From Stomoxys calcitrans (taxonomy: Eukaryota > Arthropoda > Insecta > Diptera > Muscidae), in NCBI RefSeq assembly GCF_963082655.1, contig NC_081554.1:46868826-46932825 (forward strand): a stretch of DNA of 64,000 bases. The letters run 5' to 3'. The position numbers and the translations under genes were made by a program. The notes under the pieces are model-generated. The model worked only from the letters and a program-made list of their open reading frames with translations, did not search any database and was not told where the DNA came from. Below are positions 10,655-22,599 of the stretch, piece by piece (the stretch's first letter is position 1; each line of letters begins with the position of its first letter).

Positions 10655-11593
10655 GCCTCAATTGAACAGCCCTAAAAATCAATTCGCTTTAGGCGGTTCG
10701 CCGTAACCCAGATATGTATTAATGCTATTATTTATTTATTATTATTATTATTGTTTTTTTTTTTTTTTTTTTTTTATATATATAAATTGCTGTTAAATTA
10801 AAATAAATATGACACTCAATATTACAAACATCAATCGCTACTTCTAAAAACATAAAATACTTGGTTGACAAATACTACGAAATTGAATTTCCAATCAGAT
10901 CATTAATTTGTGGGGGCAATGCTTTCTCAGAAGCAGTGCGTGCATTTTGTGTGGTTTTCCCTTCTTAATTACTGAAAGAATTATAAAGCGCCCTCTATTG
11001 GAGGTGTAAAAAAAAATGTTTCTCTAGACAATTTTACGAACTGAACATTTGCGAAACAAATAACTATCACTTCAATGTCCATGACATTTCTTAAAATCTT
11101 TACTTTCATGAAAAGTTCATGGCTTACTGTACTCGCAATACTCTGACTTTCAAAACGATGCGTAAATTGAAACGGCTATTGCACTTTCCCAAAATTGAAG
11201 CGATATTGTCATATTGTTATATATTGCACCGATGTAAAACACAAAACAAAAATTGTAAGGCAAACTTCGGACATAGACAAAACATTCGTCGTCCTTATGA
11301 GAACTAACGAGTTATTGCACATATCCGGTGTAAAATGGAGAAATTATTCTATTTTCAACCTACTAGATCTAATATTGCACATCATAAATTGCTTTTTACA
11401 AGGTTGGTTGCAATAAAATATCATAGTTTGTAAAAACATTTGTATATTTTCTTTTGGTCTATTCTCAACACTATCATTCTATGGCTATGTGCGTCGGTCT
11501 TATTGCACAGATTTAACTAACCTAATATCACATTAAACAAAGGCGTTATTCACATCGCCATTCTGAAACGCGCATCAGGTATTTTCTGTCTTA
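10655..11593 (-). other. 5' leader of element 1 with five TATTGCAC motifs
   Basis: This non-coding leader lies between the primer site and gag. The word TATTGCAC occurs at 11177, 11222, 11313, 11373 and 11501 (+ strand reading), in AT-rich surroundings. The layout resembles the gypsy insulator of Drosophila, where repeats of a YRYTGCATAYYY motif bound by Su(Hw) sit at the same place; here the fourth base after TTG is C instead of T. A poly(T) run lies at about 10757-10785. Confidence 0.5.
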
Positions 11594-11611
11594 CTTTTCG
11601 TTTGGGCGCCA
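11594..11611 (-). other. Primer-binding site of element 1 (tRNA-Lys type, partial)
   Basis: The minus strand reads TGGCGCCCAAACGAAAAG, starting 4 bases inside the 5' LTR edge. The first ten bases match the complement of the fly tRNA-Lys 3' end (TGGCGCCCAACGTGGGGC); the rest diverges. Priming by tRNA-Lys is therefore likely but not certain. Confidence 0.6.
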
Positions 11612-11615
11612 TCTC

Positions 11616-13997
11616 TGTTATGTGTGCGCTTGGTCGGCGTTTGAAATGGCTACCGGTTAGCTGTGGTGAGACTTTCAGGGCTAGGGGCCTCAACCCGCCA
11701 AAACAAACCCTGCACACAAACATCGAAAAAATGAGGGGGATACTATTTCACATCCAAAACTTTACCACTAGCGAACAAAAAAAAACTCAAGGGGAAACAC
11801 TCTTCACAGGGATCTTGATGTCACAATCCCGCGCTAGCCCGCCCAACCATGGTCCAAGGCATCCACTTACCATATTTCTACTTGGACCCCAAATTCCACA
11901 CACAAAGCTATGCACCTACTTCATCGCGCTGCCCCCGCAATCACAAATTTACCAACACATAGTCATTTTAATTATTACACATTACAATCAGCACATATTT
12001 TATTAACTAAAAAAAAACTTAAAATTATATGAAAATTTTGCCATAAAAATACATTTGTTTCTTAACCTGGATTTACAACTATTTTTTTTTGCAAAACAAA
12101 CAAAGAATAATACCTGGTAAAACAAAACAAACAATTCCCCCTTTTTTTTTTTTTTTGCCCAATTCACCTAAGGCGAGACTAACCGAATATTTCTTTAACC
12201 TTGTCTTTCGCTTTAATACCAGCGCATAGAAATTACCTACCACTAAACGAGCTCGCTTATCTGGTTATCTTTTGCCGTTAATGTCTTCTCTCGGCACAAC
12301 AAAAAAAAACTAAACAAGGTTCATAGACAATTCAATATAATCCCCCTGGGAGGCACAATTTCTCTTAGCCTCAGGCTATTATTCCTTTTACAAAACACAA
12401 CAATTAACACTACGTTAAATATAAAACTAACCTAGGATCTGTTTTTCTTCTTCTTTTCTCTTTTTTTCTTTAGTATATAATGGTTTCTCTTGTCCAAATA
12501 AAAAAAAAAAATTAGCTCTTACTGATTTTTCAACTTCTTCTTTGCAGCTAGCGCTCAGCCACAATACTGAATATACTTGGACGAAATCTTGGATATAGGT
12601 GGACGACACACACACAGGTAACAGAATCTACTTTTACCTTAATTTTTTTTGACACAAATTAACAATCTTCTTCCAACGTTTCAGAAGCGCTCCCGCGGTC
12701 TTCACAGACGGAGAGGGAAGCAAAACGCTCACCAGAGCTTCAATTCACGCGACACGCCACAGTTTCCTGCCGCAAGTTGCAGTAGAGCTACTGGCAAACC
12801 GAATAAAATGATGGTAGCTAACCAATTGTTGGTTCCACGGCTGCTGCAACCAAGGGCAAAGCACACAGGATCTAGAATCAACTTTCGCGGGCAATTTACT
12901 GGCAGTTTGGCAACGAATGAGTCGTGTTGGATGGCGAATTCACCAATCTCAAATATGTAACGTCACACACGCAAAAAAGAAACAAGCACTGGCCGTCCGT
13001 CCTCAGAAAACCAGTGCAGCTATGAAAGTTGGCAAAAATACAACAAATTACTTTTACACACACTCAATAAACACTACACCTGTTACTTACAAAGGCATGA
13101 GTTAACACAAACTAATTATTTTAAATAAAATCGGCAACAAAAAAAAAACACTGATGAATATTTCTTTTTTTTTTTTTTTTTTTCTTGACTACGATCAGTT
13201 TCACTGGCTGGGCTTAGAATGGCTCTTTCGCTTGCTCATGAGGCTTATATATCCCCGCATACCCTCCCGCCACAAGCCAATTTTCCAGCCACAACCATTT
13301 TCTTTAGCTATTTTCTTTTAGGCCCATTCTCATTTTCCCCAAATACATCGGTCGTCCTTTTCCCACTGGGGTCGATTTCGATTAACGTGGCCACATTATC
13401 GACATACATTTACGGTCGTACGACCAATCTTCGAACAAATCGTGCAGATTTCTCATGGTCCTGGCCAAAATAAAAATCACAAGACCATTGTAATTTCTTG
13501 GGGGTAATAGCATACATGATACCCCATAGCATATCAATCAATGCCTTTCAATGTCCACCGTGCCTTAAAGTCCATACCCGCACTGAATTCACAAAATCAC
13601 TCATTACGCCCTACGCCAACGTACCTAGCGTATCATCACGTAATTCACTAATTGTTAACCAACCCTGGCTTCGATCGGCATGATGTTCGCAGCCAACTTT
13701 ACGCACATCCCCATTCACTCGCACGCCACCACCACGATACCACGATCCATCCACCAGAAGCCCACTGCAGAACACACCAGAATTAAAAATTAAATCTTTA
13801 AAAGAAAACGTGTGTTCTTCATCTGGGAATATCTCCCTATCGGCGAAACCGTCAACTTTTGGATATCGGTGGTGGCGTGCATCGAACCAGCCGATCATGG
13901 AAATAACCATAACCACCATCACACCGTACCCCCCCACCCCCTCATGCAATCGGTGTCATCTTTCCCTGCCACCAACACATTAGGGTGGCCTGCAACA
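11616..13997 (-). repeat. 5' LTR of Gypsy element 1 (2382 bp)
   Basis: The partner of the LTR at 1319-3701 and the one that would drive transcription leftward through gag and pol. It contains the same TATATAAG box at 13244-13251 on the minus strand and the same 112-codon frame at 13611-13949. The right boundary is fixed by the TACC duplication at 13998. Confidence 0.92.
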
Positions 13998-14001
13998 TAC
14001 C

Positions 14002-14334
14002 ATGAAATAAATCTGAGGATGTCATGACGGACACTGACTGAGACATCTGTTCTAGCCAACGGTAGCAAAGCGGTAGAGCTCTTAAAGTCTAGATTTGGCC
14101 ACATAATTTTGGAATGTTCCAAACTCCCCGCATGCGATCATCAATGTTTCGTTGCCCTTCGGGTCTGATCCTGAAAATCTAGCTTACATATCGCTAAAGG
14201 CATTAGATGTAAAATTAAATTCAGTGCATCAGATGTTGTCCCCAGTGCAGCTGTGATGCACAAACAAGCCATCCCTCGGATACGGCAGAGTATTGAACAG
14301 TAGATGGACTTTTAAAGCGCCGCCCACCAGACCA
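14002..14334. other. Unassigned flank
   Basis: I see no gene or recognised repeat in this stretch. It continues the host sequence that was split at TACC by element 1. Confidence 0.3.
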
Positions 14335-14680
14335 CAACACCATATTTAGGCTGGAAAGTCTGAGGTCTGATCTGTGTGGTGTTCATTGCTGTCACGAGAA
14401 TCTTAGCTGCGAGCTATCGGCTCTTGCACAAATACTGAGTGCCTATGATGCTCGAAATGACAAGGCGATTTATTGGCGCCTCTAAATAATCAATGGGTCT
14501 CCCTGTTCCCGCGGCGGTGGGTTTTTGGACCGGAAAGAGCTTGCTCACCTACAGGAGCTTGACGGAAAATATGGCTACAACAACAACCATATAACATTAT
14601 AGATCTGACAACTGCATGCAGCCGGTTTTACATACCGCCTCACTGTACGACACACGGTTTAAACTCCCAGATTGCCAATA
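14335..14680 (+). repeat. LINE 3'-end repeat fragment
   Basis: The block GTGTGGTGTTCATTGCTGTC followed by ACGAGAA, ATTGGCGC, TGTTCCCGCGGCG and a GGCTACAACAACAAC tail matches, unit for unit, the repeat at 63270-64000 and the reverse-strand copies at 58030-58630. It is a dispersed LINE 3'-end family. No protein is encoded. Confidence 0.5.
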
Positions 14681-15230
14681 GCTCTCTTGCTGTTGCACGT
14701 AGAGCTTCCAGAAGTATATATGTAGGAGTGCTTGGAAAATTACTCCTAACCGCAATAGCCACGTCATCAGCATACGCGACCATCTTTTTCGTCCAGAGAT
14801 AATATATTGTTAATGGCTATATTCTAAAGTAGAACTATCTCGTTCACTTCCTTGAGGTGTTCCTCTGCTAACCCATCTGAAGTAACATAAGGCAGGAGGA
14901 ACTTATGGGTTACTAGCTGAACTACTTAACAAAACTGGCGGTGACGTGGATACTCCAGAAACAATCAATGATGACGATATAGAATGTATGCTATATAGTC
15001 AAAATAACCCAACTACGATAAGGCAGGAGTGGCCGATGGGTTACAAGCTCGACTATTTAATTCCCCAGGCAACACGTTTATTAGCCCTACGTACCATCTC
15101 ACGTGACATGATTAACTTCAGACCACGTTCCGCAGACAAGACGCTATATACCATTTGCAAATTACAAATTTGCCCAGAACATTTCATTAAGCAACAGGGG
15201 CAAACTTCTCACATATTAATGAGTGCCGTC
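14681..15230. other. No recognised gene
   Basis: Two similar blocks (AAGGCAGGAGGAACTTATGGG near 14889 and AAGGCAGGAGTGGCCGATGGG near 15020) suggest a decayed local duplication. The 121-codon open frame at 14946-15311 runs into SINE sequence at its end and has no family likeness. Confidence 0.25.
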
Positions 15231-15592
15231 CGATTCATGTATAAGCTAAATTATAGGGGGCCTCCTTTTTATAGCCGAGTCCGATTGCGTGCAGTGTCGC
15301 ATGCGCCTTGATGTCGCTCAAAGCGCCATGTAGCGGACAATTGCCGAACGTACTCAGCTGCTTAGCCATTAATCACGACCCCTGTCTGAATGACAGTTGG
15401 TTGCGAGGTTGTCATTTGGCCCATCAGAGGAAATTCTGGCTGGGAAGAAAGCCATAATGGGAAAAACTACAACGCAAGCCACTGGAACAGGAGGGAAAAT
15501 CTTTCTTTTCCTTTTGAGACGTCGAAGCAACCGGAGGTGAGAACGAAGTGACTACCAAGAAAAGTGCAGTGCCATTAATAAAGTGATAGCCG
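15231..15592. other. SINE body debris and unassigned sequence
   Basis: Bases 15257-15290 are the reverse complement of the SINE body word TCGGACTCGGCTATAAAAAG seen in related form near 19510. The remainder has no recognised content. Confidence 0.3.
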
Positions 15593-15760
15593 CAGTGTAA
15601 CACCTCTTTGGGGAGAAGTTTTTACATGGGATAGCACCTCAAAAATGTTGCCAGCATTAGAAGAGGATAACCATCGCTGAAAATTTATTTTCTGTTGTTC
15701 TCGCTAGGATTCGAACCCAGGCGTTCAGCGTCATAGGCTAACCTCTGCGCTATGGTGGCC
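15593..15760 (-). mobile_element. tRNA-derived SINE, minus strand
   Basis: Read on the minus strand it begins GGCCACCATAGCGCAGAGG (A-box region) with a B box GGTTCGAATCC at 15707-15717, then a body ending near a GAGGTGTTACACTGCGG block. The tRNA-like head has an insertion of TAGCCTATGAC type and cannot fold as a working tRNA. Related heads and bodies occur at 17482, 19405 and 21509, so this is a SINE family. Confidence 0.65.
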
Positions 15761-16162
15761 TTCAAAACAGAGGAATATGTCTACTTTAGTATTGTGTGTG
15801 GGGGATCTATATCTAAAGTCAACCAGATAATTGGGTCATCCACTAAGATCAAAGATAGTAATCTTTTGGAACCAAACAAATTACTATCTTCCGTTTACAA
15901 AGCCGTTTTTGTCCCATACATTCGTAGGTGTTTCAATTCATATCGGAGGAAATAGAACAGGACACTGAAGTGGAACTATCTCATTCAAGATCATGCAGTT
16001 AGATCATAGATATTTGTCACTAAGTAGTCGAGTCATAGGATCAAAATCGTAAGATGGTGCAGTAGCTGCAAGGAGGACCGCGATGACGAAGGAATTTTGG
16101 AATATTCGAATATTTGACTTTGGTTGTCAGATCAAATATAAAAAAAAAATTGCGCAGCCTTC
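15761..16162. other. No recognised gene
   Basis: AT-rich sequence without a supported feature. Confidence 0.25.
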
Positions 16163-16246
16163 CACGTGTATGTTGACAACCTGCACATGTATATTGACAA
16201 CCTTCACGTGTATATTGACAAGATGCACGTGTATTTTGACAGTTTT
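16163..16246 (+). repeat. Four 21-bp tandem repeats with E-box cores
   Basis: CACGTG or CACATG occurs at 16163, 16184, 16205 and 16226, spaced exactly 21 bases. Each unit has the form CACGTGTATATTGACAACCT. A further solitary CATGTGTATTGACAG lies near 16908. The array may be part of a small transposon or a regulatory cluster. Confidence 0.6.
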
Positions 16247-17029
16247 TCTAAAAACACTTAACCACACTAATTTTGACTGTAAATTTGACATTTTCGCTCA
16301 ATGTCAGCAAAAACATGCTGTTCGAACACTATAAATGTAGAAGAAGCAATCGATATACATTAAATCGGGAAGCGTTTTTACATTGCTTGACACTGATAAC
16401 TCGTTTGCATTGACAACAATTGCAGACAATGGATGAGACACAATAAGAAGTAAAGCGATTCGCCTTATCACTGTTACATAAGGAAAACGTTTTCCAAAAT
16501 TTGACCACATGAATGGTGGTACAAAATTCAATCATCAGTACACAAACACTTTGAAAAAACAAAAACAAATAATTTTTTTAAACCAAAGCGTCCTTTTCCA
16601 TTAGTTTTAATTATTCTTTTGAATACACTTTGAGAAAAATCACACAAATAGGCTTCACTAATGGATCGACAGCAATACACTTCTCAACTTACTTCTCACA
16701 ACGGATGATTTTTCTTAACTGTTTGAAATCGGCAAATCTTAGTTTTATTTATAACATCCCATACGTATTTGTTTCCTTCAATATTAAAAAGTACAACAAA
16801 AATTTCGAAAAACACTTTATTATCAGTAAAAAAATAGACACAAAAAATTAAACTCGTGTCAAATCTCTGCTTTCTTTCTTTATAGAAAATAAAATTCATG
16901 TGTAGGTACATGTGTATTGACAGTGGTCGGCAAAAGTATACAGCTAGCGATTTTAAGGCGAAAAGAAAGCGAATTGTGTCAGTTCATCTTTTATTTACAG
17001 CGAAACGGTCGGTAGGATGCCGAAAATCC
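16247..17029. other. AT-rich, no recognised gene
   Basis: No open frame here has family resemblance. The sequence between the E-box array and the CATGTGTATTGACAG word near 16908 could be one small element, but I cannot define its ends. Confidence 0.25.
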
Positions 17030-17466
17030 TATGGGGAGGTCCAGATCGTGAGAAGACGAGGCTATTACTGAAAGGAAGTAAGAAGGAGGTCAGTATAGCT
17101 TTCGGTATCATAACGGGACACATAGGACTACGAGCTCAGTGCTCGGTGCGGTAAGTGATAGCTTGTGTAGGGCATGCGCAGAAGATGATGAGACGTTTGA
17201 ACATTTCCTATGTCATTGCCCGGCTTTCGGGCCTAACCGATACTATCACTTAGGTGGGAACACAATACCAGACATGAACCAACTTAGGGGCGTGGCATGA
17301 AAAACAAAGATTTTGTAAGTAGCACGGAATTCCCTTAGATTTTCTTTTTCAAGGTTACTTTTTAGTATTTAGACCGCACAATAAGCCGATTACTGGCTTA
17401 GGTGTATTTCCATAGTGGCATGGGGCGGATTAATATCCACACCCCCTTTTCAACCTAACCTAACCT
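17030..17466 (+). pseudogene. Jockey-type LINE 3' fragment with (CCTAA)n end
   Basis: Frames in this stretch read GHIGLRAQC, then CRACAEDDETFEHFLCHCPAF. This is the C-terminal Cys/His block (TGH...CR.C...DET..H.L..CP) that follows the reverse transcriptase in many jockey-group LINEs. It is interrupted by frame changes and is followed by an untranslated segment ending in AACCTAACCTAACCT at about 17452-17466. It is a dead 5'-truncated copy. Confidence 0.6.
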
Positions 17467-17481
17467 ACTATAGTAATTATC

Positions 17482-17613
17482 ACCATCGTAGCGCAGAGGA
17501 AGTGTCATAGGCTAGCATGTCCCCCTATGACGTTGAACGCCAGAGATCGAACCCTGGCGAGAACATCAGAAAAATTTTCAGTGGTGGTATTTATGAGGAA
17601 TTATGCCATTTTA
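17482..17613 (+). mobile_element. tRNA-derived SINE fragment
   Basis: It starts with the head ATCGTAGCGCAGAGG and has a degenerate B box (GATCGAACCC near 17547), then a short body ending where TRE copy A begins. It belongs to the same family as 15593-15760 in the opposite orientation, with an internal deletion. Confidence 0.55.
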
Positions 17614-19401
17614 AACAAGTAAAAGCGTACTAAGTTCGGCCGGGCCGAATCTTGGGAACCCACCACCATGGATTCTGCTAAAAATTTATACAAAATAAAT
17701 TTAGTTGAAAGGTATAAGTTTGTTCTACATACCAAACTTCTGTAAAGTTTCTAGGAACCGAGGAAGGATAATCGAGAGACAGGTTTATATGGGAGCTATA
17801 TCAGGTTATAGACTGATTTGGACCGTACTTGTCACAGTTTTAAGAAGTCGTATCAGAACACCATATGAAAAATTTCAGACAAATCCGACAAAAAATTGCG
17901 GCTTGTAAGGACTCAAGAAGTCAAATCGGGAGATCGGTTTATATGAGAGCTATGCCGGGTTATAGACCGATTTGGACTTAACTAAGTACAGTTATTGAAA
18001 GTCATAACAAAACGTCACATGCCAAATTTCAGCTAAATTCGACAAAAATTGTGGCTTCCAGGGGCTAAAGAAGTTAAATCGGGAGATCGGTTTATATGGG
18101 AGATATATCAGGTTATAGACTGATTTGGACCGTACTTGTCACAGTTTTTAGAAGTCGTATCAGAACATCGTATGCAATATTTCAGACAAATCCCACAAAA
18201 AAATGCGGCTTGTAAGGACTCAAGAAGTCAAATCGGAAGATCGGTTTATATGAGAGCTGTGCCGGGTTATAGACCGATTTGGACTTTACTAAGTACAGTT
18301 ATTGAAAGTCACAACAAAACATCACATGCCAAATTTCAGCTAAATTGGACAAAAATTGTGGCTAAAGAAGTTAAATCGGGAGATCGGTTTATATGGGAGA
18401 TATATCAGATTATAGACCGATTCGGAACGTACTTGGCACAGTTGATGGAAGTCACAAAAGAACATCATATGCCAAATTTCAGCCAAATCGGACATAAATT
18501 GCGGCTTTTAAGGACACAAGAAATAAAATCGTGAGATCGGTCTATATGGGAGCTATATCAGGTTATAGACTGATTTGAACCGTACTTGGCACAGTTGTTG
18601 GAAGTTATAACTGAAGATTATGTAAAAATTTTTAGCTAAATTGGACAAAAATTTTAGCTTTAAGGTGCTCAAGAATTCAAATCGGGAGATCGGTTTATAT
18701 GGGAACTATATCGGGTTAGAGACTGATTTGGATCGTACTTGTCACAATTGTTGAAAGTCATCTGAGAACACTATGTGCAAAGTTTCTGCCAAATCAGAAG
18801 AAATTTATGGCTTCCAGAGGCTCAAGAAGTCAAATCGGGAGATCGATTTATATGCGAATTATATCAGGTTAAAGACCAATTTGAACCGTACTTGGCAATG
18901 TTGTTATAAGTCATGGCAGAACACTATGTTCAAAATTTCATCAAAATCGGACGAAATTTGTGGCTTCCAAAGAGGCTCAAGAAGTCAAATCGGGAGATCG
19001 GTTTATATGGGAGCTATATCAGGTTATAGACCGATATAGCAGAACACTATGTGCAAAATTTCAGCCAAATCGGCCAAAAATTGCGGCTTCTAGGGGCTCA
19101 AGAAGTAAATCGGGAGATCAGCGGATATGGGAGCTATCGCTAAATCTGAACCGATATGACCCATTTGTAATCCCCAGCGACTTACATGCAAATTAAGTAT
19201 CTGTGCAAAATTTCAAGCGGCTAGCTTTACGCGTTCGACCGCTATCGTGATTTCGACAGACGGACGGACGGCTAGATAGACTCAGAAGGTCGAGACGATC
19301 AAAAATATATATACTTTATGGGGTTTAAGACGAATATTTCGAGGTGTAACAAACGGAATGACTTGATTAGTATACCCCCATCATATGGTGGTGGGTATAA
19401 C
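17614..19401 (+). mobile_element. TRE copy A (tandem-repeat element)
   Basis: It begins AACAAGTAAAAGCG followed by the hairpin TTCGGCCGGGCCGAA and ends with the conserved block GTCCGT/GACGGACGG, AAAATATATATACTTTATGG and TATACCCCCATC...GGTGGGTATAA. Between lie about ten degenerate units of some 130-170 bases, each with GATCGGTTTATATGGGAGCT and a GACTGATTTGGACC-type word. No protein is encoded. This family recurs as copies B-L in the window. Its class is not clear to me; hairpin and tandem units suggest a non-autonomous DNA element. Confidence 0.7.
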
Positions 19402-19404
19402 AAT

Positions 19405-19600
19405 GTCAGCGGTTGTTATACCCCGCTAAAGCTGGCGAAATTCGTGAGGTACTTTTTAAAAAAACTTCTCTCCAAAAGGTGTCACATTGCTGCATGAAGT
19501 TCCGACTCGGCTATCATTGAGCTAAACCTTAAATCGGACAGCACTCTTTGATAAGTGAGAAGATTACCCCTGTTCCTTTTTTGCGGCAGGACGTAACCGG
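19405..19600 (+). mobile_element. SINE body fragment
   Basis: Words such as GAGGTACTTTTT, ACTTCTCTCCAAAAGGTGTC and GACTCGGCTATCATTGAGCT match the body of the tRNA-derived SINE family seen at 15593-15760. The tRNA head is missing. Confidence 0.5.
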
Positions 19601-19754
19601 TGAGATTTAAACGAATCACTTTACGGGATCAACGTTCTGCTGTATTGTAACTCTGATCTCTCAATAAGGTAGCTGAACAGTTAAAAGGTCGCATGTACCA
19701 TGTATTAGGCCAGTGAATGTGCTTTGCGAAGATAGACAGTAGCGAGTCACAAGT

Positions 19755-20107
19755 GTCGTCGTCATCGCCTTCTGTGTAGCAGCTCGCCAGACATTTCCAT
19801 TGCATCCCCTGATCTCCTGAGTGACGTAACCTGGCAAGCCGTCTTCTCTTTGGTGTCAGACCACCTCCCCATAATTCTCACCATTGACCAACTACACGAC
19901 TTCATAACCTCTGAGCGCCGGACATTTATCAATCAAAAGAAGACCAATTGGGTCGACTTCAGAGAGTACACTAATCGCCGCTTCAGAGAACTGACTAAAC
20001 CCTCTATTGTGATAGTTGCCGAGAGGAAATTCCGAGACAACAATAGCGCAGCACCGCTCGTTTTATACCAGCAGGACAAATACCCCGAGTGCGGCCCAAG
20101 GAAATGA
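19755..20107 (+). pseudogene. LINE endonuclease fragment (jockey group)
   Basis: The + frame reads SPDLLSDVTWQAV and then SDHLPIILTID, followed by RRTFINQKKTNWVDF. SDHLP is the catalytic Asp-His motif at the end of the exonuclease/endonuclease/phosphatase-type domain of jockey-group LINEs, and the RRTFxNxKKxxW block regularly follows it. The frame stops at 20105-20107 well before a reverse transcriptase. Only this internal piece remains, so it is a dead fragment. Confidence 0.65.
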
Positions 20108-20126
20108 AATCCATATAACCTTTTTT

Positions 20127-21508
20127 TATACTTGCCACCATAAGATAGGGGGTTTGTTTATTCCTTTTGCAACACATCGAAATATTTCGGATCGTCGTAA
20201 AATTCTAAGGTGATTTAACGATGTCCATGTGTCTGTCTGTTGTAATTCCTTTATAGCCTTCAAAGTTTGAAATATTGAGATGAAATTTGGCACAGATACG
20301 TCTTTTTGCTATACGCATGTTAAGTTCTTGATCGGACCAAATCGGACCATATTTGGATATAGCTGCGAAAAAGACCGATCTGCCGATAAAGGGCCTGAAG
20401 TCCATAAAAGCTTTACTTATTAACCGATTTCGTTCAAATTTAAGTTGTTGTAAGCCTCCTGACGTCCGACCTAAATACGGTTCAGATTGGACTATATTTA
20501 GATATAGCTGCCATATAGACCGATCTGCCGATAAAGGGTCTGAAGCCCATAAAAGCTTTATTTATTACCCGCTTTCGTGGAAATTTTAAAACAATGAGTT
20601 GTGGTAAGCCTCCCGATATCCGATCCAAATATTGTTCAGATCGGACTAAATTAAGGTATAGCTGCCATGTAGACCGATCTGCCGATAAAGGGCCTGAAGC
20701 CCATAATAGCTTTATTTATTACCAGATTTTAGATATAACTGTCTTATAGACCGATATGCCGATTAATGGTCTGAAACCCAGAAAAGCTTTATTTATTACC
20801 CGATTTTGCTGAAATTTAAAACAGTGAGTTGTTGTAAGCTTCTCGATAGCCGATACAAATATGGTTCAGATTGAACTATATTAAGATATAGCTGCCATGT
20901 AGACCGATCCGCCGATAAAGGGTCTGAACCCCATAAAAGCTTCATGTATTGCCCGATTTTGCTGAAATTTGAAACAGCGAGTTGTTGTAAGCCTCCCGAT
21001 ATCCGATCCAAATATAGTTCAGATTGGATTATATTTAGATATAGTTGCCATATAGACCGATCTACCGTTTAAGGGTCTGGAACCCAAAAAAGCTGGATTT
21101 TTTACCCGATTTCGCTGAAATTTGAATCAGTGAGTTGTTTTATGCCACCCGACATCCGATTCAAATATGGTAAAGATCGGACTGTACTTAAATTTAGCTG
21201 TCATAGAACCGATATGCCGATTAGGGGTCTGAAGCTCAGAAAAGCTTTATTTATTACCCAATTTCGTTGAAATTTGGAAAAGTGATTTATTTTAAGCCTC
21301 CCGATATCCGATCCAAATATGGTTCAGATCGGACTATATTAAGATATAGCTGTCATGCAGATCGGTATGCGGATTAAGGGTCTGAAGTCCATAAAATCTT
21401 TATTTATTACCCGATTTTGCTGAAATTTGAAACTGTGAGTCCCCACATCCGAACCAAATATGGTTCAGATCGGATTATATTTGGATATAGCTGCCATATA
21501 GACCGATC
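20127..21508 (-). mobile_element. TRE copy B, truncated
   Basis: The left end has the family block TATACTTGCCACCATAAGAT and the AACGATGTCCATGTGTCTGTC word. About seven degenerate units follow, each with GATATAGCTGCCATATAGACC and GCCGATAAAGGGTCTGAAGC. The hairpin end is absent; the copy stops at a SINE fragment near 21509. The unit sequence differs from copies A and C-E, marking a second subfamily shared with copies F, I and K. Confidence 0.65.
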
Positions 21509-21585
21509 AGCCATATAATTATGCTAAACTTGAAATGGACAGCACTCATTGATATGAAAGAGATTTACCCCGTTTTTGAAGTCGT
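21509..21585 (+). mobile_element. SINE body fragment
   Basis: AAACTTGAAATGGACAGCAC followed by TCATTGATATG is the distal SINE body word also present near 19530. Only this short piece is left. Confidence 0.4.
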
Positions 21586-22599
21586 TTTCATTTGCAAATC
21601 TAAAAAATACAATGGCAATAAATCTGTGCATACTGTTGTACAGCATTGTCTGCTAAGTAATGTTTTGTTGAAAACATTTCTTTAGATCGATATTTATTCA
21701 AACTTGGCTTCGAATGCTTTTATCTGCATGAGCGCCATCCAAGGCTGCTGTCAAGGTATTATTATATGGTCATCAAATTTTGAATGCAAAATGGCATAAT
21801 GTCAAAAATTTTGCGATGAAGTCTGTTATTTCGTGTTCTCATGCTTTGTTCTACGTTCTTAAGATTTGTCGTAAACAATTGAATTTGCGTCAAAAAAATT
21901 TCCCCCCAAGATTTTTGATAAGAAATTTTGAGGTCTCTCAGATTAAACATAATGACACTTTTGCCTGACTATATTCAAACGGAGGCACGTTCACAAAAAC
22001 ATAAAATTATTTCAAAGAATGAAAAAAAATCAAAAATACTGAATAAATCCTTTCAGAACAGACTTGTATTGTAATGTTGCGCATCATTCCGTTTACAATA
22101 GAATAATTCATGTTTAGCTACCCATTTCCGTTTAGAATCAATGGGGGATGGGCATACGTTGTGAAGAGTTGTTGTCCCCCTTTTAATTTCACTTCTTATT
22201 ATGACGCACACAGTTTCCATATGTATTGATTAGTAATGCTAAGTTTTTTGATATGATTATGGGTCGATGACCATCAAAGCTGAGTTTGAAATTAATGTGA
22301 AAGAAAGAAATAGATCACGTATATAATAAAAACATCACAATTTCTTCTTGTACTCAAAAAAAGTTCATAACAAAAATATTTTGCGTTTTTATAATACATG
22401 TTTTGAAATAAATAGGTTTTGGGAATAATGGCAAATATGACGTCTTCTGCCATTTTATGCTTCAAATTGAAAGAAATTGTCTTAACTTTAGGAAACATAT
22501 TTCTTTGATGAAAAATTTTTACTTAATATTAGGGAAATATTATCTTAAATCGTAGTATAAAATAAACTTAACTTGGTATACAGTACAAGAGTCTTAGTA
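21586..22599. other. AT-rich, no recognised gene
   Basis: The open frames here are short, AT-driven and without family likeness. Confidence 0.3.

Larger units (their letters stand above)
1315..14001 (-). mobile_element. Gypsy element 1, complete, long-LTR, with 4-bp target duplication
   Basis: A full-length LTR retrotransposon on the minus strand. The two LTRs (1319-3701 and 11616-13997) start TGTTATGTG and end GCAACA as read on the + strand and differ in length by one base. The 4-bp word TACC is duplicated directly outside them (1315-1318 and 13998-14001), as expected of a Ty3/Gypsy integrase. Going 5' to 3' on the minus strand the order is LTR, a primer site beginning TGGCGCCCAA, a leader of about 950 bases, gag, pol, a 2.16-kb non-coding tail, LTR. 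No env is visible. Near-identical LTRs and open gag and pol indicate a recent insertion. The long LTRs and tRNA-Lys-type primer site recall the Ulysses/Osvaldo elements of Drosophila; that placement is from memory of those families, not a computed tree. Confidence 0.92.

Noticed and set aside
14946..15311. 121-codon protein-coding gene
   Set aside because: No family likeness, and the last part is SINE body sequence in reverse.
15690..15760. tRNA gene on the minus strand
   Set aside because: The head has extra bases in the anticodon region and is followed by SINE body sequence shared with 19405-19600.
17614..19401. CRISPR-like or satellite array
   Set aside because: Units are degenerate, lack fixed repeat-spacer alternation, and are bounded by the conserved ends of a dispersed element in an animal genome.
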